Below, in pieces: positions 1 to 5,523 of a stretch of 7,605 bases of DNA. Made by a program: the position numbers and the translations under genes. The notes beneath the pieces are model-generated. The model saw only the letters and a program-made list of their open reading frames with translations, was not told the DNA's origin and searched no databases. Positions within the stretch are counted from its first letter, which is position 1, and each line of letters begins with the position of its first letter. Origin of the DNA: Candidatus Sericytochromatia bacterium (GTDB taxonomy: Bacteria > Cyanobacteriota > Sericytochromatia > JACMPN01); the NCBI GenBank assembly GCA_014377495.1, contig JACMPN010000686.1, positions 1 through 7,605 of the forward strand, written 5' to 3'.

Positions 1-1062
1 CCCCGCCTCATCAGGCGGCGGCTGGTGCGGGTGTTTTTCCGTCTCCCGGTTCCCGGTCTGGCGGGCACAGGGGAGGGCCTCGATGCGGAATACGGGCACG
101 GCGAACCGTTTGCCGACCGCCCGGATGGCCACGCCGGCCGGCTTGCCGCCGAGGCTGGACTCCGTGACGCTGGCCGTCTGGCCGGCTGACGTGACTGTGA
201 GCGTCTGGCGTTGGCGATCAACAGTCATCGTCACGGTGCGGGTCTCGCCGACCGCCGTGGCGATCGGCAGGAAATGCAGGCCCCGCCAGCCCTGTTCGCT
301 TTGCGGACTGGCCCCGTCGGCGATCCAGACGCCCATCCGGTCGCCACCCACGACCACTTCGAGGTAGTGCGTGGGATCGGTGTAGAAGGGGATGAGGGAG
401 ATCTCACCGATCGGCGGCCTGATATGCGGGCTGCTGATCGGGCGGACGGCTATGGTGACGACGTACCGGTCGGGCAGGGCAGCGCCCGACCAGACCCGGA
501 AGCTGAGAAACGGCGGGACGGCGAGGGTATTGGCCTGCCAGACGACACCTTTGGTAACCGTGTCGCCGACGATGGGCCAGGCGCCGGACTGCAGCCAGTC
601 GGGCTTGCCGGGCTCGTCGGCGGGATCCTGGAAGTGGGGCGGTTCCCGGCCGATGGGGGTGGCGGACCAGCGGGGATCAAAGAGGACACCGGTTGCAGGC
701 TTGGTCGCGGGTGTGGCGGCGGAATTGGCCGGTGGTGGCGATGCGGGCGGGGGCGGCTCGGGGCGGGGTACGGCTGTCGGACTGGCCCGCGGCGCATCCG
801 CGAGGGGCGGTACCGGTGTGGCCTGAGCCACGACGACGGCAGCAGGCGGTGACGCCCGGGGCGAGGGTCCCGGTCGCGGCGAGGCCACAGGCAGGACGAC
901 GGTCCGCCCGGGGCTCGCCAGCGTCCTGGGCGCGGGCGCAGGGCTGACCGCCGTCATGGCCGACGGCCAGGGGACTGCCTGTGGCGGCAGCCGGGATGAT
1001 TGGCAACTCACGGTAAGTGCGATGAGGGCAACGGCACCGGAGGGGGAAAATGGCCCCCGCAC
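1..1062 (-). CDS. Lipoprotein with Pro/Ala-rich linker and lectin-like beta-sandwich domain (partial, runs off left edge)
   Basis: The frame is open from a GTG at 1062 to the window edge, giving 354 residues with no stop. The start is set by an AGGAGG at 1068-1073, five bases upstream. A short hydrophobic stretch ends in LTVSC with the lipid-acceptor Cys at residue 20, so the protein should be exported and lipid-anchored. Residues about 24-123 are a low-complexity Pro/Ala/Ser/Arg linker. Residues about 126-330 look like one globular, strand-rich domain. Its pattern (YLEVVVGGDRMGVWIADG, then GETRTVTMTVDRQRQTLTV, then GVAIRAVGKRFAVPVFRIE) resembles concanavalin A-like/LamG-type jelly-roll folds, which often bind glycans. 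That fold call is inference from the pattern; I see no catalytic residues. The linker probably reaches away from the membrane. It has its own promoter, so it need not belong to a larger unit. The C-terminal end is outside the window. Confidence 0.8.
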   Translation of the reverse strand, partial: MRGPFSPSGAVALIALTVSCQSSRLPPQAVPWPSAMTAVSPAPAPRTLASPGRTVVLPVASPRPGPSPRASPPAAVVVAQATPVPPLADAPRASPTAVPRPEPPPPASPPPANSAATPATKPATGVLFDPRWSATPIGREPPHFQDPADEPGKPDWLQSGAWPIVGDTVTKGVVWQANTLAVPPFLSFRVWSGAALPDRYVVTIAVRPISSPHIRPPIGEISLIPFYTDPTHYLEVVVGGDRMGVWIADGASPQSEQGWRGLHFLPIATAVGETRTVTMTVDRQRQTLTVTSAGQTASVTESSLGGKPAGVAIRAVGKRFAVPVFRIEALPCARQTGNRETEKHPHQPPPDEAG

Positions 1063-1109
1063 GGCTACCTCCTCATGTCGAGATATATCCCTGACGATAG
1101 CGGGTGGCC

Positions 1110-1137
1110 ATCATATCCGTGAGTCGGTCTTGGCCAA
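1110..1137 (-). promoter_or_regulatory. Probable promoter of the left-edge lipoprotein
   Basis: On the minus strand TTGGCC (1132-1137) and TATGAT (1110-1115) are separated by 16 bases. Transcription would begin near 1103, leaving a leader of about 40 bases before the GTG start at 1062. The -35 box lies inside the palindrome CTTGGCCAAG. Both boxes are close to the sigma-70 consensus, but this is by eye only. Confidence 0.45.
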
Positions 1138-1181
1138 GGGGCCTGGTGAGTCTGCGTCAGGATCCACACAGGCTTTGGCCC

Positions 1182-1215
1182 ACAACAAAAACTGCCCCGG
1201 CATGGGCCGGGGCAG
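1182..1215 (-). terminator. Intrinsic terminator after tRNA-Gly
   Basis: A perfect 10-base-pair GC-rich stem (1192-1201 with 1206-1215) with a four-base loop is followed on the minus strand by TTTTTGTTGTG. The other side of the stem lacks a T run, so it works for the minus strand only. It starts 9 bases after the end of the tRNA. Confidence 0.85.
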
Positions 1216-1224
1216 TAAAATCCA

Positions 1225-1300
1225 TGGAGCGGGCGAAGAGATTCGAACTCTCGACCCTCAGCTTGGGAAGCTGATGCTCTACCAACTGAGCTACGCCCGC
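1225..1300 (-). tRNA. tRNA-Gly, anticodon CCC, CCA end encoded
   Basis: A full cloverleaf can be drawn on the minus strand. The acceptor stem is GCGGGCG/CGCCCGC, the D arm GCTC-AGTTGGTA-GAGC, the anticodon arm TCAGC-TTCCCAA-GCTGA, the variable loop GGGTC and the T arm GAGAG-TTCGAAT-CTCTT with one G-U pair. The seven-base anticodon loop puts CCC at 1265-1267, which reads the glycine codon GGG. The discriminator base is T and is followed by an encoded CCA (1225-1227), 76 nucleotides in all. It is a single tRNA gene with its own promoter and terminator. The CCC anticodon suits a GC-rich genome that uses GGG. Confidence 0.97.
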
Positions 1301-1311
1301 GGGTCCCCCCT

Positions 1312-1340
1312 AGTGTAGCAAGTGCCCCCTCAACCCACAA
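1312..1340 (-). promoter_or_regulatory. Promoter of tRNA-Gly
   Basis: On the minus strand TTGTGG (1335-1340) and TACACT (1312-1317) are spaced by exactly 17 bases. The -10 box ends 11 bases before the mature 5' end of the tRNA, so the 5' leader removed by RNase P would be only a few bases long. Confidence 0.6.
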
Positions 1341-1413
1341 CCTGTCCAGTCCTCATCAGGCCAAGTTGCCGGCGGTAAACGGGCGGACCGGCCTGCATAC
1401 GCCGGAATGCACG

Positions 1414-1449
1414 AAAAAAAGCCCGGTCGGATGGTCCGACCGGGCTTTT
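1414..1449 (-). terminator. Strong intrinsic terminator of the acidic 191-residue gene
   Basis: An 11-base-pair perfect stem, GCCCGGTCGGA (1421-1431) with TCCGACCGGGC (1435-1445), has a three-base loop. It is flanked by AAAAAAA on the left and TTTT on the right, so the minus strand reads into seven U residues. The stem begins about 20 bases past the stop codon at 1466. It could also stop plus-strand transcripts. Confidence 0.9.
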
Positions 1450-1465
1450 AAACGAGCCGCCGAGA

Positions 1466-2041
1466 TTAGTCGATGACTTCGACGGTGATGTCGTCGCCGA
1501 TGTCTTCCAGGAGCATGTCCTCGTCGTACTCGAAGGGGCCGGGGGAAAACCGGTGCTCGAGCATGCCGACCCGCAGGAAATCCTCGAACCAGGCGTGCAG
1601 GTTGGTGATCGCGTCGTACGTGTAGAAGGCTTCCACGCTGGGGATGAACTCTTCCCAGACGCCGTCGACCTTGGCGATGCCGATCGTCGAAACGAAGGGC
1701 ACGTCGGAGGCGTCACGGACGATCGAGACATCGACGATGAGGAACAGCTTGTTCTCGTCTTCGGTCTCGGCTTCGAGCTGGTTGGGCTTGTTCAGCAGGC
1801 CGACGAGCTCCATCGACAGGTTGTAGCCGCCGATGCTGGCGATCACAGGGCCGTCCGTCAGGTCCCAGGCGGCAATGTCGCTGGGGATCGGGAAGAAGTT
1901 GGCTAGCGAGGGCGACTCGGCGATCAGGTCGCTGACGACGGTGCCCAAGGTGCCGACGAGGCCCTCGAGGACGCCGGGCATCCCGGAGATCAAGGCTTCT
2001 TCGCCGCTGAGGCGCAGGTAAAGATCAGTAGCCAACGTCAT
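1466..2041 (-). CDS. Acidic protein of unknown function, 191 residues
   Basis: I do not recognise this family. The ATG at 2041 is preceded by AAAGGAG (2049-2055) seven bases away, a strong ribosome binding site. The protein has no signal peptide, no membrane segment and no cysteine, so it is probably soluble and cytoplasmic. By my count it has about 36 Asp/Glu against 7 Lys/Arg. The acidity is densest in the last 20 residues and in a segment near residue 92 (EAETEDEN). The N-terminus (about 1-45) reads as amphipathic helix. The middle has hydrophobic strands (LFLIVDVSIV) and aromatic patches (EEFIPSVEAFYTYD, HAWFEDFLRV), so a folded domain is likely. It is a one-gene unit with a near-consensus promoter and a strong terminator, which suggests steady and perhaps high expression. 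Nearby genes give no clue to its role. Confidence 0.85.
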   Translation of the reverse strand: MTLATDLYLRLSGEEALISGMPGVLEGLVGTLGTVVSDLIAESPSLANFFPIPSDIAAWDLTDGPVIASIGGYNLSMELVGLLNKPNQLEAETEDENKLFLIVDVSIVRDASDVPFVSTIGIAKVDGVWEEFIPSVEAFYTYDAITNLHAWFEDFLRVGMLEHRFSPGPFEYDEDMLLEDIGDDITVEVID

Positions 2042-2082
2042 AGGATGGCTCCTTTCATTATCGAAACTATAAAGTTATACCC

Positions 2083-2112
2083 AGTATAGCGTTAAAAACA
2101 GCCCCTGAGCAA
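2083..2112 (-). promoter_or_regulatory. Promoter of the acidic 191-residue gene
   Basis: On the minus strand TTGCTC (2107-2112) and TATACT (2083-2088) are 18 bases apart. The stretch between them and the start codon is AT-rich against a GC-rich background and holds further -10-like hexamers (TATAAC, TATAGT), so the exact start of transcription is uncertain. The predicted leader is about 35 bases. Confidence 0.6.
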
Positions 2113-2146
2113 GTGATAACTGGAAAGGATGCCCCATTTGGCCGAC

Positions 2147-2175
2147 GGACGGCGTGCCGTCCTAGGCGCCCTAGG
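2147..2175. repeat. Two tandem hairpin palindromes downstream of the TPR gene
   Basis: GGACGGC-GT-GCCGTCC (2147-2162) is followed by CCTAGG-CGC-CCTAGG (2161-2175), each able to form a short hairpin. They lie about 40 bases past the stop codon of the TPR gene. No T run follows on either strand, so this is not a standard intrinsic terminator. It may mark or protect the 3' end of the TPR transcript. Confidence 0.4.
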
Positions 2176-2216
2176 CGGCCATCCGGGGTGTCTGGCCCGT
2201 CCGTGCCCAGCGACGC

Positions 2217-3653
2217 TCACCCGCCGATCAGGCGCAGGCGTCGGGCCACGTCCGCCTCGACGTCAGGCAGCAAACGGCCGGCCTGTTGCAGGTACGGTTT
2301 GGCATCTACAGGCTTGAGCAGGCTGTCCTGGTAGATGACGCCGATCGTGTAGGCCGAGGGCCCGTGATTCGGATCCAGCTCCAGGGCCTTGCGCAGGTGC
2401 TGCAGGGCGACGATCGAGTCGCCCTGCAGCATGCGGATCCGCCCCTGGAAATAGACGAGCGAGCCGGTCCCCGGCTGAGCGGCAGCGGCGGCGTCGAACG
2501 CCGTCTGGGCACCTTTCAGATTGCCTGCCGACTGTTCGATCGTGCCGAGCAGCCATTGGCCGACGGCGGGAAAGTTCTTGGTCAACTCGTTAGCGAGGGC
2601 CACCGCTTCCGGAAAACGGCGCTGATTCGTCAGACAGCGGGCCAGGCCGAAGGTCGCCGCCGCCGACTGGGGGTCCTGCTGGCGGACCTGGGTGTAATAG
2701 GTGGTCGCCGTAGCCATGTCCCCACCGGCAAAGGCCCGGGCCCCGGTGTAGACCAGCAGGGCCTGATCCGGTGGATCGGTCGCCAGGGCCTGCGTCCAAC
2801 TGGGGATGTCGTCACGGATCAGGGCTGCGGCAAGCTTCAGGTCCGGGAGGTTCGGGTCGACACGGGCCCCGCTGACGAGGGTCGCTTCGGCTACGGGTCC
2901 GGGGACGCCCGCCAGTGCCTGGGCCAGCGCCAGCTCTCCCCAGGCCGCGCCATCCGCCGGGGCCAGCTGGGTGGCCTTGTTGGCGGCTTCCAGTTCCTGT
3001 TTGCCGATGCGGCCGGCATTGATGGCATCGGCGAAGAAGGGCGGCTGCCAACGCCCCCGATCGGCGGCCTGCCGATAGGCTTTCGCCAAGTCCAGCCAGT
3101 TGCTCGCCCGGGCCGGATCAACCCCGGCCGCCTGACGGAACCGTTCGGCGGCCCGTTCCGGCTGGTTCGAAAGCAGCCAGCGGCGCCCGGCCAGAGCGGC
3201 ATCCCAGCCAGCCCGGCCCCGATGGGCTGCCACGCTTTTGGAGACTGCCTGCCATTCGGCCGGCGTCGGGCTGATTTTCAGGGCCGACGTCAGCCGCAGA
3301 CAGGTTTTGCCAATGGCATCGGCCAGATCGTCACCCTGCCACTCCCAGTGCAGCTTTTCCGGTCCGGCGGCATCGATGGCGAGGAGCCAGCCTTTGCCCT
3401 GTTGTTTGACCGTGCCGTTCAGAGTCCAGGTGGCGGACACCGGCTGACCGGACAGACTCTGACGGGGCGGGATGAGGGTGATCCCGTGGATCTGGCCGAC
3501 GGCATCGATGAGCAACATCGTCATCGCATCGGCCACCGGGATGCCCTGCAGGCCACCGATGGCGACGGTGGGCGCCGTCTGGGCGATGGCCGGATACGCC
3601 GGGGCCGCCAGGACCAGCGCAGTCAGGGACAGCAGAACGGGACGAACGTACAT
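2217..3653 (-). CDS. Exported TPR-repeat protein with TolB/FlgO-like N-terminal module
   Basis: The start is the ATG at 3653, supported by GAGGA (3659-3663) five bases upstream and by the signal peptide that follows it. The same frame can begin 40 codons earlier, but that extension has no signal-like character. The product is 478 residues. Residues 1-24 form a Sec signal peptide with likely cleavage after AIA (residue 24), so the protein is periplasmic or secreted. Residues about 28-125 (LNGTVKQQGKGWLLAIDAAG, then GDDLADAIGKTCLRL) resemble the module found in TolB-like and FlgO-like proteins; this is a weak match by eye. From about 150 to 478 there are TPR repeats, for example ERAAERFRQAAGVDPA, SIVALQHLRKALELDPNHG and the last helices at VDAKPYLQQAGRLLPDV. 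TPRs make protein-protein scaffolds, and the partner is unknown. It diverges from the glycosyltransferase gene. Confidence 0.85.
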   Translation of the reverse strand: MYVRPVLLSLTALVLAAPAYPAIAQTAPTVAIGGLQGIPVADAMTMLLIDAVGQIHGITLIPPRQSLSGQPVSATWTLNGTVKQQGKGWLLAIDAAGPEKLHWEWQGDDLADAIGKTCLRLTSALKISPTPAEWQAVSKSVAAHRGRAGWDAALAGRRWLLSNQPERAAERFRQAAGVDPARASNWLDLAKAYRQAADRGRWQPPFFADAINAGRIGKQELEAANKATQLAPADGAAWGELALAQALAGVPGPVAEATLVSGARVDPNLPDLKLAAALIRDDIPSWTQALATDPPDQALLVYTGARAFAGGDMATATTYYTQVRQQDPQSAAATFGLARCLTNQRRFPEAVALANELTKNFPAVGQWLLGTIEQSAGNLKGAQTAFDAAAAAQPGTGSLVYFQGRIRMLQGDSIVALQHLRKALELDPNHGPSAYTIGVIYQDSLLKPVDAKPYLQQAGRLLPDVEADVARRLRLIGG

Positions 3654-3742
3654 GACAATCCTCAAGACGACCCTCAGCAGGGAGTGCGATACGACCACCG
3701 AAACGACCCGTAAGGGTGGCCCCAAGGGGATAGAACTGCCCC

Positions 3743-3770
3743 ATCTTAGCGTAGGCATGGCGCAGACCAA
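3743..3770 (-). promoter_or_regulatory. Possible promoter of the TPR gene
   Basis: On the minus strand TTGGTC (3765-3770) and TAAGAT (3743-3748) are 16 bases apart, about 90 bases upstream of the ATG at 3653. The match is moderate and made by eye. Confidence 0.35.
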
Positions 3771-3843
3771 CATTCTTGCCCATCGAATGGGGCCGGCGGG
3801 AACGAAATCGGGCTGGCTGGCGTCTACAAGATCACGAGGTACA

Positions 3844-3864
3844 ACAGGGTGGCAATTGCCCTGT
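3844..3864. promoter_or_regulatory. Palindrome in the divergent intergenic region, possible operator
   Basis: ACAGGG (3844-3849) and CCCTGT (3859-3864) are inverted around a core that includes the perfect palindrome GGCAATTGCC (3851-3860). It sits between the divergent TPR and glycosyltransferase genes, which is a usual place for a shared regulator site. No regulator gene is in the window. The rest of 3654-3956 holds only the promoter candidates listed separately. Confidence 0.25.
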
Positions 3865-3900
3865 ATAAGGTTTGGTTATCCTTCGGCTATCACGCCCGTG

Positions 3901-3906
3901 TATACT
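3901..3906 (+). promoter_or_regulatory. Possible -10 box of the glycosyltransferase gene
   Basis: TATACT lies about 50 bases before the ATG at 3957. No -35 box is well placed: TTGGTT at 3872-3877 is 23 bases away and TTATCC at 3876-3881 is 19 away. An activator or a different start site is possible. Confidence 0.3.
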
Positions 3907-3956
3907 GTAAGAAACTCGTGATCGTACACTGCAACCGCTCGGCGGGGGAACCCATC

Positions 3957-4721
3957 ATGACGAAGCTGTCGATTATCATTCCGGCCTACAATGAAGAAAC
4001 CCGCTTGGGAAGTACGCTGACGACCATTGCGGCGTATCTGGTCAGCGAAAACGTGGATGCCGAAGTCATCGTCTGCGATGACGGGTCCAAGGACGGTACG
4101 GTCGAGCTGGTGCGGCGGTTTGCCGTTGACCATCCGCATTTCCGGGTCTCCGAAGCCCCGCGCAACCAGGGCAAGGGTGCCGCCGTCCGCCGGGGCATCC
4201 ACGAGGCCACCGGCGATTTCCTGCTCTTCTCAGATGCCGATCTCTCCGCCCCCATCGGGGAAGCCAAGCGTCTGCTCTACTGGCTCGAAGAAGGTTATGA
4301 CGTCGCCATCGGTTCCCGGGCGATGCCCGATGCCTCCGTGACGATCGAGGCCAAGTCCAAGCGCAAGATCATCGGCCGGATCTTCAACTTCCTTGTTCAG
4401 CGGATGATCGGTTTACCCTTGCATGACACGCAGTGCGGCTTCAAGGCCTTTCGCCGCGACGTCGGCAAGCGGTTGTTCGATCTGCAGCGTCTCGACGGCT
4501 TCAGCTTCGATGTCGAGGTACTCTACCTCGCTGCCCACCAGGGTTTCTCGGTGCGCGAAGTGGCCGTCAACTGGGCCCACGTGGAGGCCAGCCGGGTCAA
4601 CCTGATCAACGACTCCCTGAAGATGTTCCGGGATCTGCTGCGCATCCGGTCGATGCACCGCCATACGCCGAAGCCGGTCAAAGAGCCTGCGGGCCGGCAG
4701 ACGGCGGGACAAGTCTACTAG
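3957..4721 (+). CDS. Family 2 glycosyltransferase, dolichyl/polyprenyl-phosphate glucosyltransferase type
   Basis: Proteins of this type move a sugar from a nucleotide sugar onto a polyprenyl phosphate at the inner face of the membrane, supplying sugar for cell-envelope glycans or protein glycosylation. The 254-residue protein starts at the ATG at 3957. The same frame is open 36 codons further upstream, but GT2 enzymes begin with the KLSIIIPAYNEE strand seen here at residues 3-14. A G-rich run (3944-3948) is a weak ribosome binding site. Motifs in order are CDDGSKDGT (40-48), NQGKGAAVRRGI (70-81), the metal-binding DAD in SDADLSAPI (92-100), GSRAMP (119-124), DTQCGFKAFRR (157-167) and DGFSFDVEVLYLA (180-192). 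This set matches the Alg5-like group of GT2. No membrane helix is visible, so it probably binds the membrane at its surface. The exact donor and acceptor cannot be read from sequence. It stands alone, with a terminator directly after it. Confidence 0.9.
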   Translation: MTKLSIIIPAYNEETRLGSTLTTIAAYLVSENVDAEVIVCDDGSKDGTVELVRRFAVDHPHFRVSEAPRNQGKGAAVRRGIHEATGDFLLFSDADLSAPIGEAKRLLYWLEEGYDVAIGSRAMPDASVTIEAKSKRKIIGRIFNFLVQRMIGLPLHDTQCGFKAFRRDVGKRLFDLQRLDGFSFDVEVLYLAAHQGFSVREVAVNWAHVEASRVNLINDSLKMFRDLLRIRSMHRHTPKPVKEPAGRQTAGQVY

Positions 4722-4738
4722 CCTCTGTCGGCACAATC

Positions 4739-4770
4739 AAAACGGGCGGCCCCATGGGGCCGCCCGTTTT
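4739..4770. terminator. Bidirectional intrinsic terminator, perfect 32-base palindrome
   Basis: AAAACGGGCGGCCCCA and its exact reverse complement are joined with no spacer. The GC core is flanked by AAAA and TTTT, so a U run follows on either strand. It lies 17 bases after the plus-strand glycosyltransferase and 24 bases after the minus-strand cmk, and serves both. Confidence 0.9.
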
Positions 4771-4794
4771 CTTTGGGATCCCGTTGGGTGAGCG

Positions 4795-5523
4795 TCAGGC
4801 ACGCCCTGCGGCGGTGAGCTTGGCCTTTACCTGCTGGTATAACTGCACGATCGCATGGACGACCTGATCCAGGGTCATGTTGCTGGTATCCAGGTGGATG
4901 GCGTCGGCGGCCGGTTTGAGCGGTGAGGCCGCCCGGGACGAGTCAAAGGCGTCCCGGCGGGCGATTTCCGCTTCCTGGGTGGCGATATCCTGGCTGGGCA
5001 GGCCTTTGGCCAGGTTTTCCAGGTGCCGGCGGCGGGCCCGCTCATGCACGCTGGCCACCAGGAAGACTTTCAGCTCCGCCTGGGGAAAGACGACCGTGCC
5101 AATGTCCCCCCCGTCCATGACGACGCCGCCATGGTTGCTCAGTTCCCGTTGGCGGGCGACCAGGCGCTCGCGCAGCGGGGCATGGCTGGAAACCAGCGAA
5201 ACGTTGGCCGTCACTTCCGGCGTGCGGATGGCTTCGGTGATGTCTTCGCCATCGGCCTGTACCCGGCCCGGGATCCCCGCGTCGCGACTGGGGAGCAGGG
5301 TCAGCGTCGTCCGGTTGGTCAGGGCGGTCAGGGCGGCCACGTCCTCGGGGGGCACCCCCTGGCGCAGAGCCAGCAGGGTGATGGCCCGGTACATCGCCCC
5401 GGAGTCGACGTAGACGTAGCCGAGGGTTTCCGCCACGCGTCTGGCGGCAGTGCTTTTGCCGGCCCCGGCGGGACCGTCGATGGCAATGGTGAGGCGGGGT
5501 TCGAGGGGTTCAGTCGGTGGCAA
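4795..5523 (-). CDS. cmk: Cytidylate kinase (CMP/dCMP kinase)
   Basis: The enzyme phosphorylates CMP and dCMP with ATP in the cytoplasm, a step in pyrimidine nucleotide recycling and DNA precursor supply. The 242 residues match the usual bacterial length. The Walker A loop is GPAGAGKST (17-25), followed by VDSGAMYRA (39-47), DGEDITEAIRTPEVTANVS (91-109), DIGTVVFPQA (140-149) and the lid segment RDAFDSSRAASPL (190-202). In the lid, R190, D194 and R197 correspond to the CMP/ATP-binding R181, D185 and R188 of the E. coli enzyme. The start is TTG, chosen because AGGGAG lies six bases upstream and no ATG or GTG follows before the first beta strand. The frame overlaps the end of the Clp-like gene by 14 bases, so translation is probably coupled. 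One oddity is residue 139: this family has Arg here (GRDIGT) and this copy has Gly (GGDIGT). Confidence 0.95.
   Translation of the reverse strand: MPPTEPLEPRLTIAIDGPAGAGKSTAARRVAETLGYVYVDSGAMYRAITLLALRQGVPPEDVAALTALTNRTTLTLLPSRDAGIPGRVQADGEDITEAIRTPEVTANVSLVSSHAPLRERLVARQRELSNHGGVVMDGGDIGTVVFPQAELKVFLVASVHERARRRHLENLAKGLPSQDIATQEAEIARRDAFDSSRAASPLKPAADAIHLDTSNMTLDQVVHAIVQLYQQVKAKLTAAGRA

Noticed and set aside
211..852. Plus-strand frames of 213 and 144 residues at the left end
   Set aside because: They are antisense to the open lipoprotein frame, which has a strong ribosome binding site, a lipobox and a coherent domain pattern.
956..1318. A 120-residue plus-strand frame ending in GAGEEIRTLDPQLGKLMLYQLSYARG-type sequence
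   Set aside because: The C-terminal half is the reverse strand of the tRNA and its terminator; this is another common false protein.
1065..1340. A 91-residue minus-strand frame with the string SSVGRASASQAEGREFESLRP
   Set aside because: It is a tRNA gene read as protein. The region folds as tRNA-Gly, and this type of string is a known false protein made from tRNA sequence.
2286..3713. A 475-residue plus-strand open frame opposite the TPR gene
   Set aside because: It is the antisense shadow of a GC-rich gene. The minus-strand frame has a ribosome binding site, a signal peptide and TPR repeats, whereas this frame gives low-complexity Gly/Arg-rich sequence with no motif.
3654..3773. A 40-codon N-terminal extension of the TPR protein
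   Set aside because: It would bury the signal peptide inside the protein. The ATG at 3653 has a well-placed GAGGA and directly starts the signal sequence.
3849..3956. A 36-codon N-terminal extension of the glycosyltransferase
   Set aside because: It overlaps the likely promoter, and GT2 proteins start at the KLSIIIPAYNEE strand that follows the ATG at 3957.
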